Positions 1 to 10,357 of a stretch of DNA of 64,000 nucleotides are shown here, in pieces. The stretch lies in the NCBI RefSeq assembly GCF_008727715.1, contig NZ_CP044218.1, positions 2,807,501 through 2,871,500 of the forward strand, read 5' to 3'. The position numbers and the translations under genes were made by a program. This stretch comes from Mesorhizobium terrae (GTDB lineage Bacteria; Pseudomonadota; Alphaproteobacteria; Rhizobiales; Rhizobiaceae). Position 1 is the stretch's first letter, and the number at the start of each line of letters is the position of its first letter. Under the pieces are notes generated by a model. That model ran no database searches. It worked only from the letters and a program-made list of their open reading frames with translations, and was not told the DNA's origin.

Positions 1-1337
<1,337 letters not shown>

Positions 1338-1341
<4 letters not shown>

Positions 1342-1652
1342 GCTCCGTCTCCTTTGTTCAAGGCGTGGGTTGCCGTGTAGTCGCTCTTGAGATTGTGAAG
1401 ATGAACATGATCGCCAACCTCGATCCGCGCAGTCGCCGATCCGATCGGGGCGTTGTATTTGAGCACTTTCTCCCCGATCCCCACCGGTTTGCGCGCGATC
1501 TTCTGACCAAGGCCGAGGCGGTGGGCGGTTGTCACGCGCTTCCCCTCGACGAGAATGCTCTCTCCCGCCTCGATCTGATCGCGCAGAACGAACACACTAT
1601 CATTGGGGGCGAGCAGCAAGAGGCGTGGGTCGTTTTCTTTTGAGCCGGTCAT
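1338..1652 (-). CDS. UxaA-family dehydratase, small SAF-domain subunit
   Basis: A 104-residue protein matching the N-terminal SAF domain of altronate/galactarate dehydratases. Visible family features are an LLLAPNDSVFVLRDQIEAGE start and a VGDHVHLHNLKSDY segment near the C-terminus, typical of the small subunit. It begins 2 bp after the stop of the upstream enolase-superfamily gene and overlaps the large subunit by 4 bp, which implies translational coupling and a two-chain complex. The SAF fold is thought to help bind or close over the sugar-acid substrate; the hydro-lyase centre is in the large chain. Confidence 0.85.
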
Positions 1653-1654
1653 GG

Positions 1655-2767
1655 TCAGAACACCTCAAAAGTCGCGTCGTCTATGGCGTCCCAATCGAGA
1701 TCCATCCCCATGCCGGGCAGCTCCGGCATGGTCGCTATGCCGTCGCGGATGGGCAGGTCACCCTTCAGGCCGAAGGAAAACTGCTGCATCGGCCAGAGAA
1801 CTTCCAACCATCCGCAGCCGCGCACCGCGCCGCACAAATGAAGGTTCACGATCTCGAGAGGATGGAAGATCGTTGTGTGAAACTCACAAGGCATATGGAA
1901 TGCCTCGGCGAGATGGGCGGTTTTCAGGGCCCCGGTTATTCCCCCGGACCATGAGACGTCTGCCCGCAGGCCGTCCACGACGCGGCGAGCGGCATAGTCG
2001 GCGAGCGAATAGGGGTGCTTTGCCAGAATTTCGCCACCGATGACGGGGATGTCTAGGATGCGGGTAAGTTCGGCAAGCGCTCCGACGGCTTCGTCGGGAA
2101 CGGGCTCCTCAAGCCAGAGGTAGCCGAGTTCCTCAAGAGCGCGTCCAAGTCTCAGCGCCCCCTCGAATCCATAGCTCGGCTCAACCGGGTCCGACATCAA
2201 CGCGAAATCGTCGCCGACGGCCTGACGAACGGCCTCGTGGATCTCGATATCCTCTTCGACCGACCGGCAGGGTGGATGCAGCTTGTAGCCGCGCAAGCCG
2301 GCGCGCTTCACCTCCAGCGCCTCGGCCGCGTAGGCCGCGGCGTCAGGCAGGAGCAAGGACGAGGCGTAGACCGGGACGTCGCGGCGCGCTGCTCCCAGAT
2401 ACCGGTAGAGCGGCAAACCCGCAGCCTGTGCCGAGAGCAACCACAGGCAGCAGTCAACCGGACCCCAGCTGTAGACGGGCAGAAGATCCCACCAGCGGTC
2501 CGCTTTGCGCCGGTCGTGCCAAAGTGCTTCCCGTTCGTGGACATTTCGGCCGACCAGAAACGGCCTCAACACATCTGCTGCAAGAACGCCGGCACCGCGA
2601 ACCGACTTTCCACCGAAGCCAAAACAGGACGCGCTGCGGCCGTCATCGGTATGCACCGTGTAGACGAGACACTGCATATTTCCGGTGGAGCCACTCGCGA
2701 GGCTCGTCACAGAGGCAAACCGCTCCGGAACCTTGCAACCGCGAACGTCGAGCGCCACGATCTGCAT
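1655..2767 (-). CDS. Enolase-superfamily (mandelate racemase-like) sugar-acid dehydratase, K-x-H variant
   Basis: A 370-residue protein with the two-domain mandelate racemase/muconate lactonizing enzyme architecture: N-terminal capping domain, then a TIM barrel. Metal ligands appear as the D of MSDPVEP, the first E of LEEPVP and the E of GGEIL. A D/H dyad typical of the MR subgroup is present (ADVSWSGG, then EFHTT). The second-strand base motif, usually K-x-K, reads K-L-H here (GYKLHPP). The reaction is probably loss of water from an acid sugar, giving a 2-keto-3-deoxy product. The stop of the next gene, the RraA-family protein, shares its last base with this start. It is only distantly similar to the other enolase-family protein at 3738-4850, so the two likely act on different substrates or epimers. 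Confidence 0.8.
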   Translation of the reverse strand: MQIVALDVRGCKVPERFASVTSLASGSTGNMQCLVYTVHTDDGRSASCFGFGGKSVRGAGVLAADVLRPFLVGRNVHEREALWHDRRKADRWWDLLPVYSWGPVDCCLWLLSAQAAGLPLYRYLGAARRDVPVYASSLLLPDAAAYAAEALEVKRAGLRGYKLHPPCRSVEEDIEIHEAVRQAVGDDFALMSDPVEPSYGFEGALRLGRALEELGYLWLEEPVPDEAVGALAELTRILDIPVIGGEILAKHPYSLADYAARRVVDGLRADVSWSGGITGALKTAHLAEAFHMPCEFHTTIFHPLEIVNLHLCGAVRGCGWLEVLWPMQQFSFGLKGDLPIRDGIATMPELPGMGMDLDWDAIDDATFEVF

Positions 2768-3414
2768 CAGAATTTTCCATGCTGCAGATAGGCCTGCTGT
2801 GGGTCCATGCCTGAAAGGATGGCTTTGCGCACGAGGCTCTCCTTGCTCATGGCTGCTACGCCCGCTTCGGCGATCTCATCTAGCCGCTCATGCGCGATGA
2901 CGATCATTCCGTCGCGATCACCATGCAGCCAATCGCCAGGCCGGATGAGGACGTCGTCGATGAGGATTGGGACTTCGGTTGCCGTCGGCATCCACATCCC
3001 GACGACGTCGCGCGGCGTGTTGTGGGTACCCCAACAGGGAAACCCCAATCGCAGGATAAAATTCGTGTCACGCAGCGCGCCGTCGACCACACAGCCAAGC
3101 ACGCCCTTGGCTTTGAGCGTCTCGGCGGAAAGCTCGCCCATCTGAGCAATGATGTGATTGTGCGGTTGGCTGATCCAGATGTGCCCGGGCTTTGCCTTGG
3201 AAAGCAGGCCCGTCCAAGCAAGCAGTGTTTCGTGCGCGCTGGCGGTCTCGTCGATCCGACCTTCGATTGTGAAGGCGGGTCCCGTCAGAACGCCTTCGGG
3301 GCTGAGGGCGCGTATTCTTGGCGGCAAGGTGAAGTTGCGCAAGCCTGCGCCGCGCATCACATCATGCAGGACGCTGGTGTAGCAGCTTTCGAGTTTTTGC
3401 CTCAGTTCAGTCAT
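2767..3414 (-). CDS. RraA-family protein (HMG aldolase / oxaloacetate decarboxylase type)
   Basis: A 215-residue protein starting MTELRQKLESCYTS. It carries the RraA/demethylmenaquinone methyltransferase-like fold with the diagnostic GCVVDGALRD segment, whose R and D bind the divalent metal and carboxylate in 4-hydroxy-4-methyl-2-oxoglutarate aldolases. Members cleave or decarboxylate 2-oxo acids, a sensible late step in sugar-acid breakdown; RNase E inhibition, which gave the family its name, is unlikely here. I chose the ATG at 3414 because it overlaps the mutarotase stop (ATGACTGA), whereas the frame upstream of it lies inside that gene. It sits between the mutarotase and an enolase-family gene. 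Confidence 0.85.
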   Translation of the reverse strand: MTELRQKLESCYTSVLHDVMRGAGLRNFTLPPRIRALSPEGVLTGPAFTIEGRIDETASAHETLLAWTGLLSKAKPGHIWISQPHNHIIAQMGELSAETLKAKGVLGCVVDGALRDTNFILRLGFPCWGTHNTPRDVVGMWMPTATEVPILIDDVLIRPGDWLHGDRDGMIVIAHERLDEIAEAGVAAMSKESLVRKAILSGMDPQQAYLQHGKF

Positions 3415-3736
3415 GGTGGAATACCTCGTCCATCGACGCCCACCATTCGCCGTCCTTGCGTGTCGCAAGGGGTTCCTGGCAGGGCATACATACCTTCCAC
3501 CAATCCTGGGTGCGGGGATCGGCAGCCATTCTCGCGGCGTCGGCCGCAAAATCGATGCCGACATATTCCCAATAGCCGAAGAGCAGATTCTCCGGTTCCC
3601 TGAGGAAGATCGAATAGTTCGTGATATGGCAGTCGGAAATCTTGGCCAGGATTTCGGGCCAGACCGCCGCATGAAGCCGCTTGTATTCGGCAACCGTTTC
3701 CGGCTTCAGCGCGATGACCATTCCCATCCGCTTCAT
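3407..3736 (-). CDS. L-rhamnose/L-fucose mutarotase family protein
   Basis: A 109-residue single-domain protein (RhaM/DUF718 family, a dimeric alpha/beta barrel). It interconverts alpha and beta anomers of a sugar, speeding supply to the dehydrogenase. Family features are the KRMGMVIALKPE start, the EYKRLHAAVWPEI helix with its conserved His, YSIFLREPENLLFGYWEY and the WW pair near the C-terminus. The ATG at 3736 directly follows the TGA of the upstream enolase-family gene. Its presence argues that the pathway handles a free deoxy-sugar such as L-fucose or L-rhamnose as well as the acid, though this is inference. Confidence 0.9.
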   Translation of the reverse strand: MKRMGMVIALKPETVAEYKRLHAAVWPEILAKISDCHITNYSIFLREPENLLFGYWEYVGIDFAADAARMAADPRTQDWWKVCMPCQEPLATRKDGEWWASMDEVFHHD

Positions 3737-3737
3737 C

Positions 3738-4850
3738 TCAGCCTCCGTGAACCGAATGACTGCCGGCAACAGTCTGGCTGACAATGGCCGGCATGTCCCA
3801 ATCGATACCCAGGCCCGGCGCATCGGACGGGAACGCGCGGCCGTCCCGAATATCCAGCCTATTGCCTGCAATCGTGTCGAGTTGGGGGATGTACTCGAGC
3901 ATCCAGCTGTTCGGGATGGCGCAGACGAGACTGACATGCAGCTCCATCAGGAAGTGCGGGCATACTGCGACGTTCATCGCCTCAGCCATATGCGCCACCT
4001 TGAGCCAAGGCGTTATTCCGCCGACGCGCGCGACATCCACCTGCACGATGCTGCAGGCGCCCATGCGCAGATAGTCGGCAAATTGGCCTGGCGAATACAT
4101 GCTCTCGCCGACTGCAATCGGCACAGGCGATTGCTGCGCCAGCCTGATGTGCCCGGCGAGATCGTCGGCCGGCATAGGCTCTTCGAACCATGATACGCCA
4201 TGCTCGGCCAGCATGCGGGATCGCATGAGAGCTTCATGGAAATGAAACGCCTGATTGGCGTCAACCATCAGGCGGTAATCGTCACCAACCGCTGCACGCA
4301 CTGCGGCAAGGCGTTCGGAATCCTGCATCAGTGTGGGACGCCCGACCTTGATCTTGGAGCCGGCGAACCCTTGCGCCTTGACCGCCAGGGCGTCGTCGAC
4401 AAGCGCCGCTGTTTCGATGTGAAGCCAGCCGCCTTCGGTCGAATAGAGATCTATGCTCGGTTTGGCACCCCCCGCCATCCGCCAGAGCGGCAGGCTGGCG
4501 CGCATGCAGCGCAAATCCCACAAGGCTGTATCGATGGCTGCCAGCGCCAGCGACGTTATCGCGCCGACAGCCGTCGCATGGGTCTTGAACAGGAGATCGC
4601 GCCAGATGCGCTCGATCTCTTCGGCCTCGCGACCGATCAGCATCGGAGCGAGCGTTTCCTTCAGGAGAGAGACTACGGCCGGTCCACCCGTGCCGATGGT
4701 GTAGCTGTATCCGACGCCGAACGCGCCATCCTCGTCGGTGACGACCACGAAGGGGGTCTCCTGGCTGACGAAACTCTGGATCGCGTCGGTGCGTTGGACC
4801 TTGGGTTTAAGGTCCACCATGCGGATTTCGACACGTTTGATCCGCGCCAT
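3738..4850 (-). CDS. Enolase-superfamily (mandelate racemase-like) sugar-acid dehydratase
   Basis: A 370-residue enolase-superfamily enzyme with complete MR-subgroup active-site signatures: K-x-K in GSKIKVG, metal ligands in MVDANQAF, WFEEPMP and VGESMYS, a DVARVGG aspartate and the ACPHF-type histidine (VCPHFLM). It probably dehydrates a sugar acid such as L-fuconate, L-rhamnonate or D-galactonate to the 2-keto-3-deoxy acid. The start ATG shares a base with the stop of the ATPase gene upstream, and the stop lies next to the mutarotase start, so it is firmly inside the operon. The exact substrate needs biochemical evidence. Confidence 0.88.
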   Translation of the reverse strand: MARIKRVEIRMVDLKPKVQRTDAIQSFVSQETPFVVVTDEDGAFGVGYSYTIGTGGPAVVSLLKETLAPMLIGREAEEIERIWRDLLFKTHATAVGAITSLALAAIDTALWDLRCMRASLPLWRMAGGAKPSIDLYSTEGGWLHIETAALVDDALAVKAQGFAGSKIKVGRPTLMQDSERLAAVRAAVGDDYRLMVDANQAFHFHEALMRSRMLAEHGVSWFEEPMPADDLAGHIRLAQQSPVPIAVGESMYSPGQFADYLRMGACSIVQVDVARVGGITPWLKVAHMAEAMNVAVCPHFLMELHVSLVCAIPNSWMLEYIPQLDTIAGNRLDIRDGRAFPSDAPGLGIDWDMPAIVSQTVAGSHSVHGG

Positions 4851-5944
4851 TATGCGGCCTCCAGCGAGAGGCCGCTCGTCGTGTCGAACAGATGCGCACG
4901 ATCCAGCGCGAGTCGGAAATCCAAGGTCTCACCCGGCTTGACGAGCCTTGGACCGTAGAGCTTGGCCTGCACTTCCTGACCGGCAATGCGTGTATAGAGC
5001 AGGCTTTCCATGCCGAGCGGCTCCGAAAGCTCGACAGTGAGCCTCAGCGTCGCTCCCGATCCATCCTGCGAGAGACCATGTCCGACAGGGCTTATGTCGT
5101 CCGGTCGGATGCCCAGCACCACTTCCTGGCCTGTTTCGGTCTTGGCTTTGAGCCTCTCCGGGATCGGAATGGAGCTGCCATCGGCAAGCTGCACCGCGCC
5201 AGCGTTAATCTTCCCTGGCAGCATGTTCATGGGAGGTGAGCCGATAAATGTCGCGACAAAAGTGGTGCGCGGCCGGTTGAATACCTCCATCGGCGCGCCT
5301 GCTTGCTCAATACGGCCATCGCGCATGACCACGATACGATCAGCGAGCGTCATCGCCTCCACCTGGTCATGCGTCACGTAGACGACGGTCGTTTTCACCT
5401 TCTGATGAAGCTTCTTGATCTCGGCGCGCATCTGACCGCGCAGCTTGGCATCGAGATTGGACAGTGGCTCGTCGAACAGGAATACGTCCGGATGGCGCAC
5501 GATGGCGCGCCCCATGGCGACGCGCTGACGCTGGCCGCCGGAGAGTTCTGCGGGGGTGCGATCCATCAGGCTGGAGAGCGAAAGGATGCCGGCCGCCTCG
5601 TTCACACGCTGCTCGACCTCTGCCGGGGCCATTCCGGCGATCTTCAAGCCGAAACCCAGGTTCTCCCGCACATTCATGTGCGGATAGAGCGCGTAATTCT
5701 GGAAGACCATGGAGATGTTGCGCTTGCGCGGCGGCAGGTCGTTGACGATGCGGTCACCGATCGAGATCGTCCCGCCGGAAATGTTCTCCAGCCCGGCGAT
5801 CATTCGCAAGGTGGTGGATTTACCGCACCCCGAAGGTCCGACCAGTACGACGAATTCCTCGTGCGCAATGTCCAGGTCGACGCCATGAACAACGAGGAAT
5901 TTGCCATAGGCCTTCATCACACCCTTGAGAGCAATCTCAGCCAT
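4850..5944 (-). CDS. Carbohydrate ABC transporter ATP-binding protein (MalK/UgpC type)
   Basis: A 364-residue ATPase of the CUT1 family. It has Walker A GPSGCGKST (residues 36-44), Q-loop, signature LSGGQRQR, Walker B VFLFDEP and an H-loop in YVTHDQ, followed by the C-terminal MOP/TOBE-like regulatory barrel (about residues 240-364) that defines MalK/UgpC proteins. It would power import through the two permeases encoded immediately upstream in the operon (5-bp gap). Such ATPases are sometimes shared between several importers. Confidence 0.95.
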   Translation of the reverse strand: MAEIALKGVMKAYGKFLVVHGVDLDIAHEEFVVLVGPSGCGKSTTLRMIAGLENISGGTISIGDRIVNDLPPRKRNISMVFQNYALYPHMNVRENLGFGLKIAGMAPAEVEQRVNEAAGILSLSSLMDRTPAELSGGQRQRVAMGRAIVRHPDVFLFDEPLSNLDAKLRGQMRAEIKKLHQKVKTTVVYVTHDQVEAMTLADRIVVMRDGRIEQAGAPMEVFNRPRTTFVATFIGSPPMNMLPGKINAGAVQLADGSSIPIPERLKAKTETGQEVVLGIRPDDISPVGHGLSQDGSGATLRLTVELSEPLGMESLLYTRIAGQEVQAKLYGPRLVKPGETLDFRLALDRAHLFDTTSGLSLEAA

Positions 5945-5948
5945 GGGA

Positions 5949-6824
5949 TCAACCTTTCACGCCGCCGAATGTCAGACCGGCAATCAGATGTTTTTGGACA
6001 AGGAAAGTCAGCGCGAGCGCCGGGATAATGATGATGACGGCCATCGCACACATGCCTGCCCAATCGATCGTGAACTGAGCCGTGAAGTCGAGCAGGCCGA
6101 CCGGAAGCGTCTTTGAATCTGTTGAGCGCGTGAGCTGACTGGCGAGCGCGAATTCGTTCCAAGACGTCAGGAAGGCGAAGACGCCAGCTGCTGCGATGCC
6201 CGAACGTGCAAGCGGAAACTCGATTTTCCAGAAGGCTTGCCAGCGGGTGCATCCATCGACCTGTGCTGCCTCTGAAAGCGCCAGGGGGATCTGCCGGAAG
6301 AAGCCGTCGATCAGCCAGATCGTGAAGGGAACGTTGAGGCTTACATAGACGATGACGAGACCGAGTTTCGTGTCGATCAGGCCAAGCTTCGACCAGATCA
6401 TGAACACCGGCAGGGAGAGGGCGATGCCCGGCACAGCCCTGAACAGCATCAGGCCGAGGAATATCCCGCCTTTGCCTGCGAAACGATAACGGGCAAACGC
6501 ATAGCCGCCGGCCATGCCGATCACGAGGGCAATGAACGTCGAGGTCGCCGCAATGATCACGGAGTTCATGAAGTAGCTGCCGACAGGCAAGCCGATCTGT
6601 TCGGAGCCGAGGCCGAATATCTTGCGGAAATTGTCCAGCGTCAGGTTCTGCGGAATCCACACCGGCGGCTTGGCCAGAATTTCACTGTTCGGCCGAAACG
6701 CGGAAAGCACCACCCAGAGGCCCGGCACGCACATGATGATCATCAGCAGGAAAGTGGCCAGCCACAGGCCCGCGGACTTCAAGCGCTGATTGATCGGAGG
6801 ATGGAATGTCTCGGTCGTGCTCAC
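5949..6824 (-). CDS. Carbohydrate ABC transporter permease (MalG type)
   Basis: A 291-residue inner-membrane protein with about six predicted helices and the permease EAA loop (EAAQVDGCTRWQAFWKIEFPLARSG, near residue 200), which docks onto the ATPase. The short N-terminal helix and compact length match MalG-type CUT1 permeases. Its start overlaps the stop of the MalF-type gene by 4 bp. Together with the MalF-type protein, binding protein and ATPase it forms a complete importer for a sugar or oligosaccharide. Confidence 0.93.
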   Translation of the reverse strand: MSTTETFHPPINQRLKSAGLWLATFLLMIIMCVPGLWVVLSAFRPNSEILAKPPVWIPQNLTLDNFRKIFGLGSEQIGLPVGSYFMNSVIIAATSTFIALVIGMAGGYAFARYRFAGKGGIFLGLMLFRAVPGIALSLPVFMIWSKLGLIDTKLGLVIVYVSLNVPFTIWLIDGFFRQIPLALSEAAQVDGCTRWQAFWKIEFPLARSGIAAAGVFAFLTSWNEFALASQLTRSTDSKTLPVGLLDFTAQFTIDWAGMCAMAVIIIIPALALTFLVQKHLIAGLTFGGVKG

Positions 6825-7744
6825 TGCTCGCCTCCCATGTAACGGCGGGCGGAAACCAGCTTCCGATAAAAATACCAGGTGAATAGGATCGACAGGATGG
6901 TGGAGATGTAAGCCATCGAATTGGCCATCCCCATCCGCGCGTTGTCATAGCCTTCGCGGGCAATAATCGTCCACAGAAGCTCGGTGCGGCCGGCAGGCCC
7001 ACCACCGGTCATCACCTTGACGATGTCATAGGCACGGGCCACATCCAGCGAACGAATGGTCATTGCGATGTAGGCGAAGGGCATGATGAACGGCAGCGTG
7101 ATGTGCCGGAACACCTGCCACGTATTGCAGCCGTCAACCTTCGCCGCCTCGAGCGGATCGCTGGGCATGGCGAACAGGCCAGCCAGCAGCAGGATCGCGA
7201 ACACCGAAGTGCTCATCCAGATTTCTGCGAAGGCGAGCGAGAACATTGCCAGCGCTCCGTTCACGAGCCAGGGCAGGGGCGTCGCGATCAGCCCAAGAGC
7301 GAGCAGCGCGTTGTTCAAGATGCCGATATTGTCGTTGAAGATAAACTTGAACTGGAAGCCGACGAGGATCGGCGAGAACATCATGGGAAACATCATGATT
7401 GTTCGCAGTGTCCGCTGACCCCAGGTGACCTTGTTGATCAGAAGCGCAATGCCTAACCCCAGCAGCAATTCCAGATTGATCGCGATCGTCAGAAACAAAA
7501 TCGTGCGTCCGAACGCGATCCAGAAATCGAAGTCTGTCAGGGCCCGAGCGTAATTGCGCCAGCCAATGACGGTGTAGAGTGTTTCGGGGCGGACCAGGCG
7601 ATAACCGGTGAAGCTCGTGTAAAGTGAGAAGACAAGCGGAACGAGAACCACGAATGCCATTGTGATCAGCGCCGGAGCGAGCAGCAGAAAGGGTGTGGAC
7701 GCCCCGCTACGCCAGAATGGCAACGCCTTGCTTGCCTTGCTCAC
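6821..7744 (-). CDS. Carbohydrate ABC transporter permease (MalF type)
   Basis: A 307-residue permease with six hydrophobic segments and the EAA loop (EAAKVDGCNTWQVFRHITLPF). I placed the start at the GTG at 7744, preceded by a GGAGGG Shine-Dalgarno sequence 5 bp away; extending to 7810 would add 22 residues of low-quality sequence that lie in the intercistronic hairpin. It is the first permease after the binding-protein gene and partners the MalG-type protein. Confidence 0.92.
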   Translation of the reverse strand: MSKASKALPFWRSGASTPFLLLAPALITMAFVVLVPLVFSLYTSFTGYRLVRPETLYTVIGWRNYARALTDFDFWIAFGRTILFLTIAINLELLLGLGIALLINKVTWGQRTLRTIMMFPMMFSPILVGFQFKFIFNDNIGILNNALLALGLIATPLPWLVNGALAMFSLAFAEIWMSTSVFAILLLAGLFAMPSDPLEAAKVDGCNTWQVFRHITLPFIMPFAYIAMTIRSLDVARAYDIVKVMTGGGPAGRTELLWTIIAREGYDNARMGMANSMAYISTILSILFTWYFYRKLVSARRYMGGEQ

Positions 7745-7775
7745 GAAACACCCTCCAAACCTCAAGAAAGATGGA

Positions 7776-7801
7776 GGACGCCGGCCGGAAAACCGGCGTC
7801 C
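7776..7801 (-). promoter_or_regulatory. Intercistronic stem-loop after the binding-protein gene
   Basis: A perfect 9-bp inverted repeat (GGACGCCGG at 7776-7784 and CCGGCGTCC at 7793-7801, loop of 8) lies in the 72-bp gap between the binding-protein stop and the permease start. There is no T-tract. Such hairpins commonly protect the upstream binding-protein message from 3' decay, or partly terminate, so that binding protein exceeds permease. The structure is visible; the function is inferred. Confidence 0.55.
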
Positions 7802-7816
7802 GATAGCCATAGGCCG

Positions 7817-9142
7817 CTACTTGATGTAGCCGGCATCCTCCATGATGCGGCGCGCTTCCTTGGCCGCCTCGTCGAGCGCTGCCTGCGGGGTCATTTCGCC
7901 CAGAATGGCTTTTTGCAGGCGCGGCCAGATTTCGTTGGAGACTTCGATCCAGGGCTGGATCAGCGGCGGGGTGAAAGCGTCTTCCGACATCGAAACCTTG
8001 TAGGTCTCGAAGACCTTGACCATGAATGGATTGTTCTTGGCCTTGAATTCGGCGGTCACGTCCTCCCACACCTTCGTGCGGGTCGGCAGCAAGCCCTTGC
8101 GGGCTTCGATCATCTGACGGTCATGGTCCGTCAGGAAGGTGATGAGCGATGCCGCGGCAGCCTTGTTGTCGCATCCCTTGGTGATCGAGAAACTGTGGCT
8201 TCCCGCCCAACCGGTACGCTTGCCGCCGGCACCTTTCGGGGCCCGCACGAGGCCGACATCGCCAGCGATCTTGGAGTTCGCCGGGTCGTTGAAATAGGAA
8301 GCCCAGCCGGCCCAATCGAGGTTGATGGCAATCGTGCCGGAGCCGAAGCCGAGACCCGTGTCATCCCACAGATAGTTCATCACGCCCGCGGGAACCGCCT
8401 TGGCGTCGTAAAGGTCCTTGAACCACTGGACCGTCTTGACGCCCGCTTCCGAGTTGAAGGTAGGGTTCCACTTGTCGTCGAACAGCGCGCCGCCGTTGGC
8501 GACAAGCATTTCGTAGAAGCGTCCTGTAATCGCTTCATCCTTGCCGACATACTGGGTGCCGTAGAAGTCAGGCGCCTTGGTGAAGAAAATCGCCTGATCC
8601 TTCACCTGGTCCCAGGTTTCAGGCGGCGCGAGGTCGTAGCCATACTTGGCCTTGAAACGATCCTTGTTGGCCTGATCTTCGTACAGCGACTTTTTGTAGA
8701 AGAGATTGGATACGTCCGAATGGCGCGGCAGCTGGACCAGCGAGCCGTTGACCGTCGAGTTTTTGATCGCCAGTGGATCGAACTGAGCCAGCACGTCTGC
8801 CGGGATCACAGTCTTGAGATCGATGTAGATATCGCCGTATTGCGGCGCGAAAGAGGTGTGGTTCGAGCCGACGCACCAGTTGAGCGTGCCGGCGGCGATG
8901 TCCTGCTTGATCTCTCGGTCGAGTTCGAAGTGGTTCTTTCGGCTGAGAATCTCGACCTTGGCTCCGGTCGCCTTCTCCCATTTCGGGATCTCGGCATAGA
9001 GCGGCTCGTACTGCGCACCGCCGATCAGCTTCACTCGAAGCGTATAGCCTGGGAAGGACCCGTAATCCTGCGCCACCGACGTCACGGACGTACCGCAAAG
9101 CAGGAGCAACCCCACAGCCAATTTTCCAAGCATGTTCGACAT
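7817..9142 (-). CDS. Extracellular solute-binding protein of a carbohydrate ABC importer
   Basis: A 441-residue family 1 solute-binding protein. Residues 1-25 form a Sec signal peptide (positive start, LAVGLLLLCGTSVTSV core, cleavage predicted after VAQ). The mature part has typical features such as EIPKWEKATGAKVEIL, APPETWDQVKD and GWAGSHSFSITKGCDN. It would capture the substrate in the periplasm and deliver it to the MalF/MalG-type permeases. A strong AGGAGG site precedes the ATG. The CoA-transferase gene ends 30 bp upstream. The substrate is unknown, but the linked mutarotase and dehydratases suggest a sugar or uronic/aldonic acid. Confidence 0.93.
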   Translation of the reverse strand: MSNMLGKLAVGLLLLCGTSVTSVAQDYGSFPGYTLRVKLIGGAQYEPLYAEIPKWEKATGAKVEILSRKNHFELDREIKQDIAAGTLNWCVGSNHTSFAPQYGDIYIDLKTVIPADVLAQFDPLAIKNSTVNGSLVQLPRHSDVSNLFYKKSLYEDQANKDRFKAKYGYDLAPPETWDQVKDQAIFFTKAPDFYGTQYVGKDEAITGRFYEMLVANGGALFDDKWNPTFNSEAGVKTVQWFKDLYDAKAVPAGVMNYLWDDTGLGFGSGTIAINLDWAGWASYFNDPANSKIAGDVGLVRAPKGAGGKRTGWAGSHSFSITKGCDNKAAAASLITFLTDHDRQMIEARKGLLPTRTKVWEDVTAEFKAKNNPFMVKVFETYKVSMSEDAFTPPLIQPWIEVSNEIWPRLQKAILGEMTPQAALDEAAKEARRIMEDAGYIK

Positions 9143-9172
9143 TATTTCCTCCTCAACGTGTTTGTGTTGTTG

Positions 9173-10357
9173 TTACGAGCGCTGTTCCCTGCTGCGCCCG
9201 CATCCGGCCGTCAGGCCAAATTCCTCGATGATGCGCGCCTTGTCGGCTCCAAGTTCGGGCGCGGGTTTGCTGCTTGTCAGGACTTCGCCATCGATGCGGA
9301 GCGGGCCGCGCAGCGTCTCCAGGCTCACACCAGGTCCTGACAGGTTCTGGATCATCGACAACCGGCGGAACGCTTCCGACTCGAGCAAACGAGGCCAGTC
9401 GGTAACCTCCGCGCACCAGATATCGGCAGGCTGCAGAATGGAGATCCAATAGGCTGTCGTCTTCGCCTCGATCGCCTTGGCAAGTATGCGCTTGATCTCG
9501 TCGCGATCGCGCATCAAGCCTTTGGCGTCACCATACCAGCGCTCGAGGCCCGGAACCTGCATGAGGGTCGCCAAGCGCTCCAGAGAAGGGGTCATGGCAA
9601 TGGCGAACCAGCCGTCGGCGGTGCGGTATACGCCATAAGGTGCGCCCAGATAGGCATGGGCGCCGTTGACGGCCGAACGATGGGGCGCTCGACGGCCGTC
9701 ATTGAGATAGGTGGTCAGAACTTCGAACTGAAAGTCGAGCAGAGCTTCCAGCAGGCTGGTTTGCACTTGCGCACCCTTGCCGGTTCGAGCTTTCCGGACC
9801 AGTCCGGCCAGAATGCCCTGGGCGAGCGCGTTGCCCGCCAGGATGTCCGCGGCGGCGAGCCCCATAGGTGTGGGTGGGTCGTCCGCGCTGCCAGTCAGCC
9901 AAAGCAAACCGGACCGGGCCTGGGCGAGCAGATCTTGCCCGGGAAGGTCAACCCATGGGCCGGCTTCGCCATAGCCGGAGATGGAGCCATAGACGATGTT
10001 CGGCGATATCGAGCGAACGTCTTCATAGCCGAAACCTTGTCGCTCGATCACGCCCGGTCGAAAATTCTGCACCACGACATCAGCCTGCGCGATAAGTCCG
10101 CGCACGAGCGCCCGGTCGTCCGGGTCACGCAAATCGGCGGAAAAGCTGTCCTTGTTGCGGTTGATCGCCTGGAAGAGTGAGTTCATCCCTCCGATCTCGG
10201 TGTCGGAGAGATAGAGTGTGCGGCAGAGATCGCCGGTACCCGGACGTTCGATCTTGATGACCCTGGCGCCGAGGTCCGCAAGCTTGAGGGTGGCCAATGG
10301 CCCCGACAAAAACTGCGAAAAATCGATGACCGTGATGCCATCGAGGGGGAGCATCAT
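9173..10357 (-). CDS. CaiB/BaiF family III CoA-transferase
   Basis: A 394-residue family III CoA-transferase, which moves CoA between carboxylic acids through an aspartyl-CoA intermediate. The conserved catalytic Asp is in LPGQDLLAQA (about residue 142), with the N-terminal DFSQFLSGPLATLKLADLGA and VVQNFRPGV segments typical of the family. I use the ATG at 10357 because it overlaps the preceding stop (ATGA) with a GGGAG site 8 bp upstream; a GTG at 10366 is the alternative. CoA transfer next to MaoC hydratases implies that an acyl-CoA step belongs to this pathway, which is unusual for a sugar-acid operon. Confidence 0.9.
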   Translation of the reverse strand: MMLPLDGITVIDFSQFLSGPLATLKLADLGARVIKIERPGTGDLCRTLYLSDTEIGGMNSLFQAINRNKDSFSADLRDPDDRALVRGLIAQADVVVQNFRPGVIERQGFGYEDVRSISPNIVYGSISGYGEAGPWVDLPGQDLLAQARSGLLWLTGSADDPPTPMGLAAADILAGNALAQGILAGLVRKARTGKGAQVQTSLLEALLDFQFEVLTTYLNDGRRAPHRSAVNGAHAYLGAPYGVYRTADGWFAIAMTPSLERLATLMQVPGLERWYGDAKGLMRDRDEIKRILAKAIEAKTTAYWISILQPADIWCAEVTDWPRLLESEAFRRLSMIQNLSGPGVSLETLRGPLRIDGEVLTSSKPAPELGADKARIIEEFGLTAGCGRSREQRS

